NCBI GenBank assembly: GCA_023052935.1
Contig: CM041295.1
Span: 167,888,366 to 167,952,365 of the forward strand
From: Piezodorus guildinii
Taxonomy: Eukaryota > Arthropoda > Insecta > Hemiptera > Pentatomidae
Reading direction: 5' to 3'
Length of the DNA: 64,000 bases
The translations under genes and the position numbers were made by a program. This document shows, piece by piece, positions 10,150 through 21,815 of the stretch (positions are counted from its first letter, which is position 1; each line of letters opens with the position of its first letter). The notes under the pieces are model-generated. The model had not been told where the DNA came from. It saw only the letters and a list, made by a program, of their open reading frames with translations, and searched no databases.

Positions 10150-10500
10150 AACTAACAAAGAAAAGAGCAAAAATATTTTTTAATGTAACTTTTGAACTTC
10201 AGAACAGTAACGTAAATGTATGTTATACCGTTAGAAAGTTAATGATATAAAACAATAATTTATTTTATATATATATACAAAGCTGTAAAATATAAGCAGA
10301 ACGACAAAAGCGCACAAACTTCGGTGATTATTGTAGAAAATAATTTCTATTATCAGGTTATATAACTTGTAACACATGTAACTCAATTTAATTATTTACC
10401 GTTTTTTAAAATCTTAACTCAATTTCAAATGTATTTAACAACCGAGGTAAGTAAAATTGTGTTGTGCATACCAGATTTTAATTTTTTTATTTTCTAGATT
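10150..10500 (+). repeat. Dispersed repeat, family X copy 1
   Basis: Shares ordered blocks with 21450-21815: a CTAACTAA / GAGCAAAAAT start, a TATACC(A/G)TT(G/A)GAAAG block, and an end with GTGTTG and CCAGATTTT followed by T runs. No coding capacity. Probably a non-autonomous mobile element; the class is not recognised. Confidence 0.5.
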
Positions 10501-12710
10501 CGAAACAAATTGATCATTTTATTCATGATGTAAGCATTCAGAAGAAACAATATGGAGGGACAGGTTAAATATACTAGCTGAAACAATTTGATAACCAACT
10601 TATGGATAATAGAGGAAACATGTTTTTATTTATAAACATAAGAATATAGGTGATATAGATGTATAATATAGCCTTGGTGTTTTGTCATCCTGGTAATTTA
10701 TTTTATTTTTGTTGAATATTACCCAAACATCATTGCAGTTTAGTGATGTAGTAGGCTCTATTATTGGAGGTATAAAATCCTTATATACTGATCTTCTTCA
10801 CGATTCTGTGGTTCGGTCATTCGGCTCTTTTTAGTGGGTGGATGAGAACAAGTAAAGAGAAGAAATTAGTGGCTTACTGATATGTTCATATCCAATTTTT
10901 CAAAATTAAAAGTAAGTATTTGTTCTTTCACTTTTGGAAAAACTAAAATTAAATACCTTGGTGGGAAACTTGCTGGGTTTGTTCTTTAGTGAAGGGTTGG
11001 GAGAAATTAAAGCCATGCTCCTTCTAGTAGTGAGCACTTACTTCATGCGGACCATTCCAAATATTTCCGGTTAGAGACCGATTTTTTTACTCAATTAAGA
11101 AACTACTATGCCATGTAATTGTCTACAAATTCAAATCCTCTATACATGGGATTGATATTGTATTGTAGAACTAGTAAAAATAATTCATGGTTGTATATAA
11201 TTTTTCAGGCTCGTTATTAAGTTGTATCAGATTTTTTTGTTTTCTTTGTATAACTTCATAATTGTAAGAATTATTGTAAGCTTAGGATAAAAAGTAACTG
11301 TTCCTACCCCTGCACTGCGCCTTCCTAACCAGAATTTTCAATAGCACTTCTAATTCATCTATATTTATAAAAGAAAGTGCCATTCCAAGTTGAAATTTCT
11401 CCTGAAGGTTCGCCTTACCATCTAGACGTGCAATGCTGGGCTTGGGAAAATACGTCCTCTAAGTGATTTAAGAAAATATTCTTCTAAAACGTAAAACAAA
11501 ATTGGTTTTAGAATAACTCAAAAACTATACGCATCCTCAGAAACTGTAAGTACTCATTTGAATGACAATCAAATTTCTAACCAACTAGAAGCAAAATCGT
11601 CTTAATCTGATCTGTAATAACATAGATACTAAAATACTTATAACAAATATATTTAGGTATATTTCGTTTCATAGCCATGTTTCCTGTGTAAGTTTCTATC
11701 AAACAAATATGTTTCATTGTTGTTGGTTTTTTAAAATGATCAATTGGCTGAAACATGTTTAGGTTCAGAAAATATAATAGAACTTAGTTCTGAATCCTAA
11801 AAAAAAATGCGAGCTTATTCAGTTGGAATGGTACACCCCGGAGTGGAAAATTTACGCATTTATGTTACATAGAAGTATAGAATGATAATGTTTCAAAGCA
11901 AAAATGTCAGCATTAGATAATATCGGATACATGCTACTGCTATGTTATTGTAGATTAAACTGAATAAAATTAATATTTGACAATCAATAATAATCATTTA
12001 TTTTAAATTCATAGACATAGTTAAAAGCTTAACTCACTGCTATCTCAGGTATAGTTATATTATATAATCTCACCGAAGACAGTTAATATAAACAACTTTC
12101 TTAATTCGTAGCAATTAAAAAAAATGAAATAGTCGCGTGCAAAGCCGCCAGGTACAGCTAGTATTGTAATAATTTCAACTATCATACTTTAGCATTGTAC
12201 TCAACGGGCTTCGTGCTTAAGGGGAAGAGTAGTTGCAGAATGAGTTTGACTCATCAGCAATAGTAATAGTCAATAATTAACATTAATATTTACCATCATT
12301 ACAAAGGCTGCCGCTTCCTACCTCAGATAGCCATGAAGGACTTTTGCCCCGTGCCCAGGATAAACAGCTTACCTAGAAGTACTGGATTGGAAGTAGTATT
12401 ATAGATACTAAGTGATAAAATATGTCCCACAATACCTATCTCTGCATTTGATATTTGAAGCCTCCTTCCATCCCCTCTATGTCTCTTCGTATGAGAAGCG
12501 CCCAAAGTGAGATCACTCCGTTCAGAGATGTTATTATGACAAAATTATAGTATTTAATAATATAAGGGATATTATGTTCCTATCAAAATGCCGCGTCTCT
12601 TATTTTTTTTATTTTTATCCGGATTATTGTACGGACGGTTAACGAGTACTCAATCGTTTATGGAATTAGAAAGAGATAAGAATTATATTTTGAGTAGTGT
12701 GGTTTAAATT
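10501..12710. other. No feature recognised
   Basis: AT-rich unique-looking sequence with frequent stops in all frames. No repeat, RNA gene or protein homology was recognised. Confidence 0.6.
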
Positions 12711-12711
12711 T

Positions 12712-13292
12712 TTTTTTTTTTTTTTTTTAACATCATTTATTGAAATTTACAACTGTACTTCAAGGTACAACAAGTAAATGTGACAAAAGTTAAATGGCGT
12801 GATACAAACTTGAAGAAGAACTACCCAATGGCAGCACTCCTGTAACTTTTCTACACTAGAAGGTCTCGAGGCCATCTTCTTTTCAGACGCCTCGGAGGAT
12901 TGTCAGGAATTGAGGAGGAAGAAAGTATTGAAACAAGAGGATTAGGGTGGGAATGGAGTTTGTCATGAAAGGAATGGTATCTAGATCGGGCCAAATCAGC
13001 AACATACGGAACGTTGAGGTCTTTATGGATAAGTTTGTTCGTGACAAAATAAGGAGCATTTAGGATTTTACGAAGGATTTTGGATTGTAGGGATTGGATA
13101 CGGGAAGAATTCGATGGTTTAGTAGAGCCCCAAAGCTCCACTCCGTAAGTCCATATCGGCCTTATGATAGTCATGTAGATGAGTCTTTTGTTGTTAAGTG
13201 GAAGATTAGAACGTTTGTCTAGTAAGTGTTGAAGAAGTCGAAAACGTCGTGCAGTTTCTTGTCGTTTCAGTCTTGTGTGAGGGTTCCAGGTT
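12712..13292 (-). mobile_element. Jockey-type LINE 3' fragment
   Basis: 5'-truncated fragment on the minus strand with a poly(A) tail at 12712-12730 and the RT C-terminus at 12851-13290. The frame 12851-13174 reads RPIWTYGVELWGSTKPSN, then QSKILRKILNAPYFVTN, and ends PPRRLKRRWPRDLLV, the signature end of Jockey-clade ORF2. There is no RNase H. The same family recurs at 17.2, 39.9, 45.1 and 50.1 kb. Confidence 0.88.
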
Positions 13293-13799
13293 TAAATTTC
13301 AGTAGATAGTTACCCAGAAATACGATTTACATTACAATTACACAAAAGTCATTTGTACTTCTATCAAGAAATATACGTTTCTGGAATATAATTTTTATAT
13401 ACCACTTCTTCCATGTCATACACATCTGCTCTTCACAGGAATCGTTTCTGTGAAAATCGTAAATTTTGCATCGTCCGACAATTTTGCCCATTTTTTGACG
13501 CGCTTTACTGCCAAAATGGCCGATCCTACAATAAAACTTTACGAATTAAAAAATATGGGAAATTTTTTTTACTTTAATTTGTGTATATATTAAATTTTGT
13601 CAAAAAATTCTTTGTTTTAGAGATATAGTAAAAAACAACAACAGAAAATGTGCCAAAATTTTGGCAAAAATTGGGAAAAAAAAGGTTGTTCTAGGCAAAA
13701 TCGTTGTCCGCAAACCTTAGATTATTGTTCAGCGACCCAGAAAACACAAAATGTGAAAAAATCAAAACTTTCCCGTGAACCCTATTTTCAAAGCTAAAA
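13293..13799. other. No feature recognised
   Basis: AT-rich DNA between the Jockey fragment and the mariner relic. It may include the outer part of the mariner copy, but no terminal inverted repeat was identified. Confidence 0.5.
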
Positions 13800-14611
13800 T
13801 GACAAGCCTATTATGCTAAGTGCCGTAAAAGTTCGATGGCATCTATCTCAGCATGATTCTGCTTCGTATATCGTATTCGGAGCCGAGCGTTGTCTTACTG
13901 GAACAAAACTTTCTTTTGATTCACCAAAGTCGAGCATCGCATCTTCTAAACTTCTTAAAACTGTTGCAGCTTTTCTGAATAGAGTGCTAAATCAACAGAA
14001 TGCCCATCTGACACAAACTCATAGTGAACTACTTCAAAATTTCAAAAAACCGAAAGCATGGCCTTTTTTTCAAATTGCCTTCTCTTAGGGACCGGTAAAG
14101 CTGTTTGGCCTTAGTCTATCCATGTGTCAGGATTGCGCAAGTAAACCCACTTTTAGTCACAGGTGACAATGTTTTTGAAGAAATGTTGGTCACTTTGAAT
14201 TTGGAGGAGCAAACGACATGATTCCAGGCGATGTTGGGCTTGCTGCTGGTTGAGATCCTGGGGAACTTTTCTATATGATCTTTTCACATTCCTCAGTTGA
14301 AGTAAGTGACATTTCACACTTGACTGAGACACTCCATGTTCGGTGGAAAGCATCTGAGTGCTTTTTGTCGGATCATCTTCAATTGCATCTTTTAGAGCCT
14401 CTCTGTCCATAACCTATTGTCACGATGAGCCTATCCGCCTTCGTAAGCTTGTATCGCCACTTTCAAATTTAGTAAACTATCTCCTCACAGTCCGTTTATT
14501 TAGGTGAGGTCCTTATTCAATTTCCTCTATTAAACGCGTGATTTCGGGAGCTGTGTATTTTCGTTTCCAATATTGCAGTAGTAAGAGCTGAATTTCGTAA
14601 CTTAGTGTCAT
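13800..14611 (-). pseudogene. Mariner-like transposase relic
   Basis: A minus-strand coding relic with many stops and frameshifts. Near 14480-14460 a KFESGDTSL motif resembles the first helix-turn-helix region of mariner transposases. The open stretch 14410-14153 includes STEHGVSQSSVKCHL (second helix-turn-helix) and ends FFKNIVTCD, equivalent to the mariner VTGDE block with the first catalytic Asp. Further on, broken frames give VVHYEFVSDGHSVD, LALYSEKLQQF and LFQ-stop-DNAR, equivalent to the HDNARPH block with the second catalytic Asp. Several in-frame stops make it inactive. It would have been a cut-and-paste transposase. Confidence 0.8.
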
Positions 14612-17200
14612 TTTGGTTGAAGGATTGCCTAACAAACACTGGGTCTCAGAGGAAGGCATTATGTTTACAAAACGATTTAATAAAGTATTAGGATTAAAAT
14701 TATTCCAATTAGAATGACATTGGAAACTGTAAGAGAAAGAAATGTCAATAAATATCTCGAGTATTAAAAAAAACGGTCATTTTATTTACTCAATCCAATA
14801 TAATATTATTTTTGGTGTAATCAGCATTTTTTTTAAAATATGCGTTAATGTTAAATTTTTTTTGAGTGATATAATGTCTACGACCACGATTGTATCTATA
14901 TGATAGTTGTGTGTTGCGCGCAACAGATTTTTTTTTCATGCAAATAGAACGGTAACGAAAGCCAATACCCTGAAGATTTTTTGATCAGATAATAAGTTCT
15001 TTTTTTATTGTGAAAAGGCGAGGGTAGCTGGAGGGGGGGCCTGGAGGGGGCCTGGAGGGGGCCTGGAAGGGGAAGCTGCCAAGAGGCCAGTCTGACCTTA
15101 GCTCAGCTTTAAGTAGGATGCAATTCCTTGCCTGATCTTGCCTGTGTCCAAGTGTGTGAGCTCAGTGATTTCCTCTCTTTCGACCTCTCAAGCCTGTCCT
15201 GTCAATATATCCTAGGTATGTACCCATTTCTTTCTTAATCTCAATATATTTCTTCCCCAACTTAAAAATCACATCCTCTTTCCAAGTCTCAAACTTATCC
15301 TTGACGATTAACACGTATACATGGGCCTTTTATGTTGTATCCCAATACTTTATCTTCATTTTATTTTATTCGCAATGCAAAGTAAGTCTAAACCAGTCCA
15401 GACAATGGCTATGTGGAACTTATTAACAGCGGTATCTTGACTTATCGAAAGCAACATGTGATAATCAATTACCATCTTAACGTGATTTGGCTTTATAGTC
15501 CTCTTACAGATAAAAAAGATACAGTACATTCATCCTTTATTTCATTCATCAGCACACCAAAAAATAATAACTAGCTCATATGGAATGACAACTACACCTA
15601 TCTTTTTTCTATATATGTATTTGAAGTGTCTTTTTTTATTAGCACTATTTTTATCAAATTATATTAAATAATCATTATGTATTATGGTAAAGCTTGGTTT
15701 AGAAATAATTATATCAATTTTATTAGTTTAATTATATTCTATGATACATAGCTGCAAAGTTTCTGTCAATTATAAAATATTAATTTTAGCATTATACGGT
15801 CGAATGATTCTCATCAACTCCGATACGAATGAACTTGACGAAAACTGGAATTGCCCAAGTTGAAGGTATCTTGGTACTGAGATACGTATGCTGTGAATGT
15901 TTAATTATTGCTCATGTCATTGGCTTGAAACAGAAAGCTCGACCCTCAATGAGTGTTGTTATCATTGTGATTTTAATTTTTTTCTTAAATATAATTGTTT
16001 CAGAGCAGAATTAAAGTCTCAAAAAACAAAAACAATTATTGATATGCAGTCTAACTCAAACCATCTTAGTTATCACGCTTTTTGGATTAGCAAGTCAACC
16101 TTATTTCATTTTGCGATATAATCTACTTCTCATATATAAAGGATGGAAGGAGATGAAATTTCCTATAATTTAGTAATAATACGTCTCTTCCTATTCTGTT
16201 TTAGTTTCGGTGTTTTTAACCGAGATAAATTGATAATCTCAGAAAAAAGTTGTTTTGATTCACATTTTTAGTAAAAAGTATATATCTCTAAAAGACAAGA
16301 AGAAACTTACATGTACCAATTTGTGGCAACTTAGGTCTTCTTTTATTATAATATATATTAAACATATTGGAGTTGTAAGCAAAAAAAAGAAAATCGTAAA
16401 TAAAAGTTTCCTTTTATTGTGACCTCCACCTTCTGCTAACCGGAAAATCAGCTGTTATTAAATACACGGGCTCACCACTACACATTTCTCAAATGTCTTG
16501 AGCCACGTGATTTAGTTGTTCCATTTTTGATATTGTGCCTGGAGAATTAAACTTCTTCATCCTCTTAGCTGATTGCTAACCCAGTCATTCGACTTCGCAA
16601 CTGTCAATGTATTTAAATTTTTGTTTAAATACATTAAAATATAATTTCACTAAGTGCAACGTAGTTTTCCAATGCTTTATTAATAATCACAGATTGATTT
16701 TAACAGTTGTTATAAGCACTGTTTATGGAAAATATATATCTTTGAACGGGGGTACCAAAAATTTGTCATCAATATTTAAAAATATAATATTTTACACGTA
16801 CTTATTAATATTTTGATATTTTATTTATCTAACGCACCTTTACATGTTTAGTAATAACAACATATATCAATTTTTCTTATTTATTTATTTTATTGGTAGG
16901 GAGAAAATCAAAATTATTGGGAGGGGAACATTCACCACTCACTTAGGTGGGGTGGGTACCTCTGTATTTGAATACCTGTATTCTATTTTCCATAAAAAGT
17001 CTCAGTATACATAAAAAATACATTCACAGCAAATGTTGTTTACTTTAAATCTTGTTATAGTGATTTAATTTTACTGCGTTATCATTCAATTAATTGCAAT
17101 GTTAAAATAACATCCTGATTTAAATTAAATTTTAGCTTGAAATTTAATAAGGCTAGTTTAGTCATCACTTTATTGATTTTAATATCCCACTAGTTAAAGA
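14612..17200. other. Mostly unannotated AT-rich DNA
   Basis: No gene recognised. A GTGTGTTGCGCGC motif followed by a T run occurs near 14908. Short frames at 15829-16121 and 16607-16816 have no recognisable features and look like chance. Confidence 0.5.
15028..15075 (+). repeat. Short G-rich minisatellite
   Basis: Three to four copies of a GGGGGCCTGGA unit, very G-rich against the AT-rich background. Confidence 0.8.
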
Positions 17201-17204
17201 AATA

Positions 17205-17475
17205 GCCCAAAAAAGATGCACCTTCTTTCATTCCAAATTACCCGCCCATAAAACCTCGCTATTCGGTAATATCTACATATATTCCCGATAATCCTCCAAG
17301 ACGTCTGAAAATACTGTGGCCTCTAGATCTGATAATCAAATAAACATTAAAGTGCTACCGCTGTGCAGATTCTTCTCAAGACTTTTTCAAGCCTATTTTC
17401 TGGGAATAGTTCATTTACTTATTGTACTATGTACAGTTGTAAATTTAAATAAAAGATAAAAAAAAAAAAATAAAA
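17205..17475 (+). mobile_element. Jockey-type LINE 3' fragment, plus strand
   Basis: Plus-strand translation gives FHSKLPAHKTS and IPDNPPRRLKILWPLDL, matching FHDKLHSHPNP and IPDNPPRRLKRRWPRDL of the 12.7 kb fragment. The 3' UTR shares a TACAGTTGTAAATTT block and ends in poly(A) at about 17458-17475. This is a 5'-truncated insertion of the same family in the opposite orientation. Confidence 0.82.
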
Positions 17476-18480
17476 TAAAAAAAGTTTTCGGCCTCATAAA
17501 TTATCTACTGGCACGATATAGTAAACTAAAAGTAAAAGTAATATAAACATGAAAGTTAATTAAAATTAATCTTAATTTTTTAACATTATTTTCATTGGAA
17601 TACTATGTGATGGTAGACTCTAGGAAAAATAAAATTTGAATGTAATTTGTAATACCTTCCTATAAATTACTAGAATGTTGATGTCGGGGGGAGGGAGGGG
17701 GTTGCTTTGGAGATTTTAATGTTGGAATAGAACGGACTACCCTTTATGGTGTCATTTATATCATCTCAATATGGCAATGGAATTTATATATTTCATATTT
17801 TTATTATATATTAAATTATTTTATTCAATTTGATAAGAACAATTGAAATTAAAATTTGAATATTAATTTTTTCGGAACCACTATTTATATGAATATTATC
17901 AAACATTTTATTCTTGGGTAATAAATAGATACATAATTGCATCCTCTGTTCCTTTTCTTATTTGTTTCGGAAAATCGCATTCTGCTTTCAGAGGACTAGC
18001 TATCATTATGCATAATGATTGAAATTCGTGAATGTGTACAGTATAAATAATAACAAAAAAATGAAACTTAAAATCATAAAGCACTCTTGTATTTACTAGA
18101 TGTATTTATTCTAATATAGTTGTAAATTTATTAAAATGAATTTTGTTAAATAATACAGCAGTAACAATAACTATTTTCAAACAGAAATACATGACTTTAA
18201 TATTCAGAAAAAAATGACTTAAGCAAATTGTTTTTAAAAAATCTGAATGAATTTAACGACGTCAACCGGTATTAAAATATTATCTATCGTCATTTACGAG
18301 TTGTTTTAGGGTCTTGAGGCTCAGTAAATTAATGCATAACAATGTTTTAATGACGTTTGGATAATTTATTGTTCTCATATTTTCTAAAAATCCTCGAAAT
18401 GTCGCCAAAATATAGTTATGTATTTATTGACTGGACTTCAAGACCCTTAGAAACGTATATTTTCTACTTATATTACATAA

Positions 18481-18485
<5 letters not shown>
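17476..18485. other. No feature recognised
   Basis: AT-rich sequence without open frames or repeats that I can identify. Confidence 0.6.
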
Positions 18486-18526
<41 letters not shown>

Positions 18527-18565
18527 ATAATATATATATAATATATATTATATATATATATATAT
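18486..18565. repeat. (AT)n microsatellite with interruptions
   Basis: AT dinucleotide tract interrupted by ATTATAT and AATAT steps, abutting the 3' tail of the next SINE. Confidence 0.9.
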
Positions 18566-18566
18566 A

Positions 18567-18840
18567 AAACCTGTGCCTTTACAACCCATGAAGGATCTTA
18601 GGCTCAGTACATGAAGAGATTCGTAAGAGATAATTAGGCCTTAATCACGCTCAGCCGCCAAGTTTTTCCCCCAATTTGGGTACCTAATTTAAAGAGGCTG
18701 GGTCTGCCCCAGTTGGATCTCCATACCCTAGGGTCACCCCGCGGCTGAATTAACAGAATAAATAATATTCTGCCATAGCCGGGATTCGAATCCAGGACCC
18801 GGAGAATAGTAGACTCTATCCACTAGACCACGTCGCTCCC
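18567..18840 (-). mobile_element. tRNA-derived SINE, family 1
   Basis: On the minus strand the head begins GGGAGCGACG, with an A box TGGTCTAGTGG (18820-18830) and a B box in GGATTCGAATCCC (18781-18793). This matches RNA polymerase III internal promoters. The presumed acceptor strands do not pair, so it is not a functional tRNA. The body includes ATTATTTATTCTGT, and the tail has CCTTCATGGGTTGTAAAGG before the AT tract. Head and tail motifs recur at 20.1, 32.5 and 34.9 kb. Confidence 0.82.
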
Positions 18841-18851
18841 TATGCACACAC

Positions 18852-18874
18852 ACACACACACAGAGATTATATTA

Positions 18875-18920
<46 letters not shown>
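18852..18920. repeat. (CA)n and (AT)n microsatellites
   Basis: A short CACACA run followed by an AT tract next to the SINE head. Confidence 0.9.
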
Positions 18921-18925
<5 letters not shown>

Positions 18926-19129
18926 TGATAATAAATGCTTTGAAAACGAGTGAGAGGTTTACTTGTGGAACCTAATAATTTTTGTCTTTGAGATCAGGAT
19001 CCTCAATGGATTGTCAAAAAAACGTTTAAAAATTATTTCCATTTGTCGGTATTACAAAACTGATCTCCAACTTGAGTTATGTATTGATTATTGTCCAAAG
19101 TTTTGAGGTCTGAGCATCATGTAACATTC

Positions 19130-19427
19130 TTCTTCTTCCAGTGGCGCGACAGGCCGTGTAGGCCCTGGGCCTCGCGGTGTAAACTCCTGCAAGTTTACAC
19201 TCACGTTTCATGACGGAATTTTTAGTGTAGGGCCATCACTCCCTACGACTAATTTTTTGAGTGGCCACCATTTGGCTGACGGGTCTCACATACCCGGGGG
19301 AGAGGTTGTGAGTGAATCCACATTTTTTTTTTTTATCCTTATAAAAGCCCCGCCGTGACTGGGATTCGAAATCGAACCTGTAGCATGAGAGACTAGCGCG
19401 CTAGCCACTCAGCCACGGACTCCCCTA
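19130..19427 (-). mobile_element. tRNA-derived SINE, family 2
   Basis: On the minus strand the head reads GGGGAGTCCGTGGCTGAGTG with A box TGGCTGAGTGG and anticodon-arm-like TAGCGCGC (19385-19425). The B-box region GGTTCGATTTCGAATCCC is at 19361-19378, with a small insertion compared with a normal T arm. The body is GC-richer than the surroundings. Confidence 0.78.
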
Positions 19428-20084
19428 TGTAACATTCAGTGGTAGCAAATATATTAATGATCTTGCATACTGTTGGGAAAAGGTTTAATTCATATCTATT
19501 ATGCTGATTGATATAAATATATTATATACAATGAGCATACGCGTTACCTACTTAGCGTTACTGATTAAAACTTAGCTGGTTTCCGTTACTCCTGGATTAT
19601 CGCTATTAGTACAGTGGTCTGATGCACAATCACCTCTCATTAACGGCACATAATTGCAGCGCTCTTAATTTTAATCTCTTCTTGCCGTCCTGGAATACAT
19701 CCTCATTCTCCAGGTAGCAATGGATGCGAATAGCTGACTCACATCTTGACCTTTTAGGAAGTTTTGATAAAACGGCCAAATATGACAATTCGGGTTAATC
19801 AGATAGGAAAATAATAAATGTGGTGCGGGCGACACACATTTTTCGCTTCCTTGTTAATATAAATTTAAAATTTTGAAAATAAAGTAAAATTTTAAATTGA
19901 TTTTCGATCAAAACATCATCATACTTTTCGATTTTACCAGATTTTCACAGACGATTTTGCGAGACTTACTTATTTAAACTCGGATTGCCCCATTCAGTAA
20001 AATTCTCGATGCGGTTTATTATTTTTACTCTGTTTTAGGTTTTGTTACGCATCAGGTTATATGCTCTCTATTCTGGAGCAAGGG

Positions 20085-20372
20085 TGGGGAGACCCTCCTG
20101 TAGCTCAACCAGTCACTATAAAGTGGGTACCTGAATTTTTGTGGGAAACCTTGCCGTTGGGAGTAGAATCACGCAAACTTAAAAATAAAGATTTACAAAT
20201 AATGCGCTGGACTACATTTCTTCGGGTCCTGCGTTCGAGCTCTGGACGTGGAAGGATCATTATTTATTCTGTAATTTGAGACTTGAGGCGGCTCTGGGGT
20301 AGGGAAATCCCGGACCCTGTGTCTACTCAACCAAACACCCTTCATGGTTTGTAAAAGTACAAGGTTTTTGCT
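20085..20372 (+). mobile_element. tRNA-derived SINE, family 1, diverged
   Basis: Plus strand. A B-box-like GGGTCCTGCGTTCGAGCTC is followed by ATTATTTATTCTGT and a tail CCTTCATGGTTTGTAAAAG, matching the copy at 18.6 kb in order. The A-box end is decayed or rearranged. Confidence 0.65.
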
Positions 20373-20865
20373 ACACGATATTTAACTTTATTCTAACATA
20401 TAAAAAAATAACGCAGGTTTTTATTAGTATGTTGTAAATATTTTATCTTGAGAATCTTAGTTGCCCAACAGAAATTACAATAATTGATATGACTTGAGGA
20501 GATTTACTGCCTCGCCTAAAATTCGTGAAAAAGTATTGGAATAAAAATGTCGAATTCGTTTCGAAAACGATTTCGGTTTTAGCGAGAAGACAAATTTATC
20601 ACTCTTGTTTGTATTTTTATTTCCCAAAATCAATTAAAACGAAAGGTGAAGGTTTCTTTGGAATGCTTGGCTTGAGTATACTCCTTGTCCAAGATTTTTT
20701 ATTTAATGCTTTAGGACTTCTGAAGAAACCCATCTAAATTTGTATGGTAGTAATACAATCGAGGATCATATTGTCAGTGACAATATTAAGATGGGTTTAA
20801 ATTTCATTAAAAAATGTGATTTTCAAACGTCCGTATCACAAGTTAACTTACTTGAGTCTTAATTG

Positions 20866-21050
20866 GGGGGCCGGGTAGCCGAGTGGGTTAGCGCGCGTTA
20901 CTTTGACGTGCGTTGCCTAGCAACCACAGAGAACCAAAAATTGGAAATCATAAAATTACGAGTTCGAGTCTCGGTACCGGGAGGACTTTTATCTCGGTAT
21001 TTATACCCCGCCCTCACTCCCTAGAATATAGAGAATTCATAAAATATAAT
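20866..21050 (+). mobile_element. tRNA-derived SINE, family 3
   Basis: Plus strand. A head with A box TAGCCGAGTGGGTTAGCGCG (20876-20895) and B box CGAGTTCGAGTCTCGG (20961-20976) is separated by an enlarged middle of about 65 bp. That spacing is too long for an ordinary tRNA, and an inserted stretch with GTTGCCTAGCAAC lies between the boxes. Confidence 0.7.
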
Positions 21051-21449
21051 TAAAATAATATAATATGTTGTTTTTCATTGTTTAGTACACTGTGTACAGG
21101 AGCAATCCAATACAGTTAGGCACCACTCTTTTCTTTTTTCTTGTTAATAATTATTTTTCTTCCATGTTTCGTAAATGTTTCCAGAGTTGGAAAGAAATCC
21201 TTTAAAATATATATATTGATATAAACAAGATGTAACTACTGAAACATTAAATGTTTACATTAATTTACCTGTATATGAAATATACAGTATGGGAAATTAT
21301 TGAAATAGTCTGAAAGGGCGGGCATAAATACTCATATTTTTAAGTTTCTTTCCCTAAAGTAGCTTTAATTTTGTAGGGTCTATAAAAATAACCACATCAT
21401 ATTTTTAGCATTGATAAAAAACGGATAAATGTATAATTTGAACGAATTC

Positions 21450-21815
21450 GATATCTAACTAAAAGAAAAAGGAGCAAAAATAATTTTTTAGGCGATTTTT
21501 TGTGTTTTTTGAACCTAAAAACATTAATATAGATGAACAATATACCATTGGAAAGCTGAGGATTTAAAAAAAAATATTATTTTATACAAACAATGTTAAA
21601 ATTTAACGGAGAGTGATTAAAATCCACTAACACTAACTTCTAACTAAATTCTTGTAGATAATAATATAATAGGTTAATGAATAAAACACATGTTTCTGTT
21701 GAAACTCAACGTCATTAATTCCTTAACCTATTTTAATCTCTTCATTTGAAAATACCCTAATTGATTTTAATACGGAGGTTAGTGAAGGTCGTGTGTTGCG
21801 CGCTCCAGGTTTTTC
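21450..21815 (+). repeat. Dispersed repeat, family X copy 2
   Basis: Collinear with 10150-10500. It starts CTAACTAAAAG with GAGCAAAAATAATTTTTTA, has TATACCATTGGAAAG, and ends GTGTGTTGCGCGCTCCAG followed by T runs. No coding potential. Confidence 0.5.

Noticed and set aside
18770..18840. Functional tRNA gene
   Set aside because: A and B boxes are present but the acceptor ends do not pair and a SINE body follows.
20866..20980. Functional tRNA gene with intron
   Set aside because: The box spacing is too long and the middle does not give a clear anticodon arm; it fits a SINE better.
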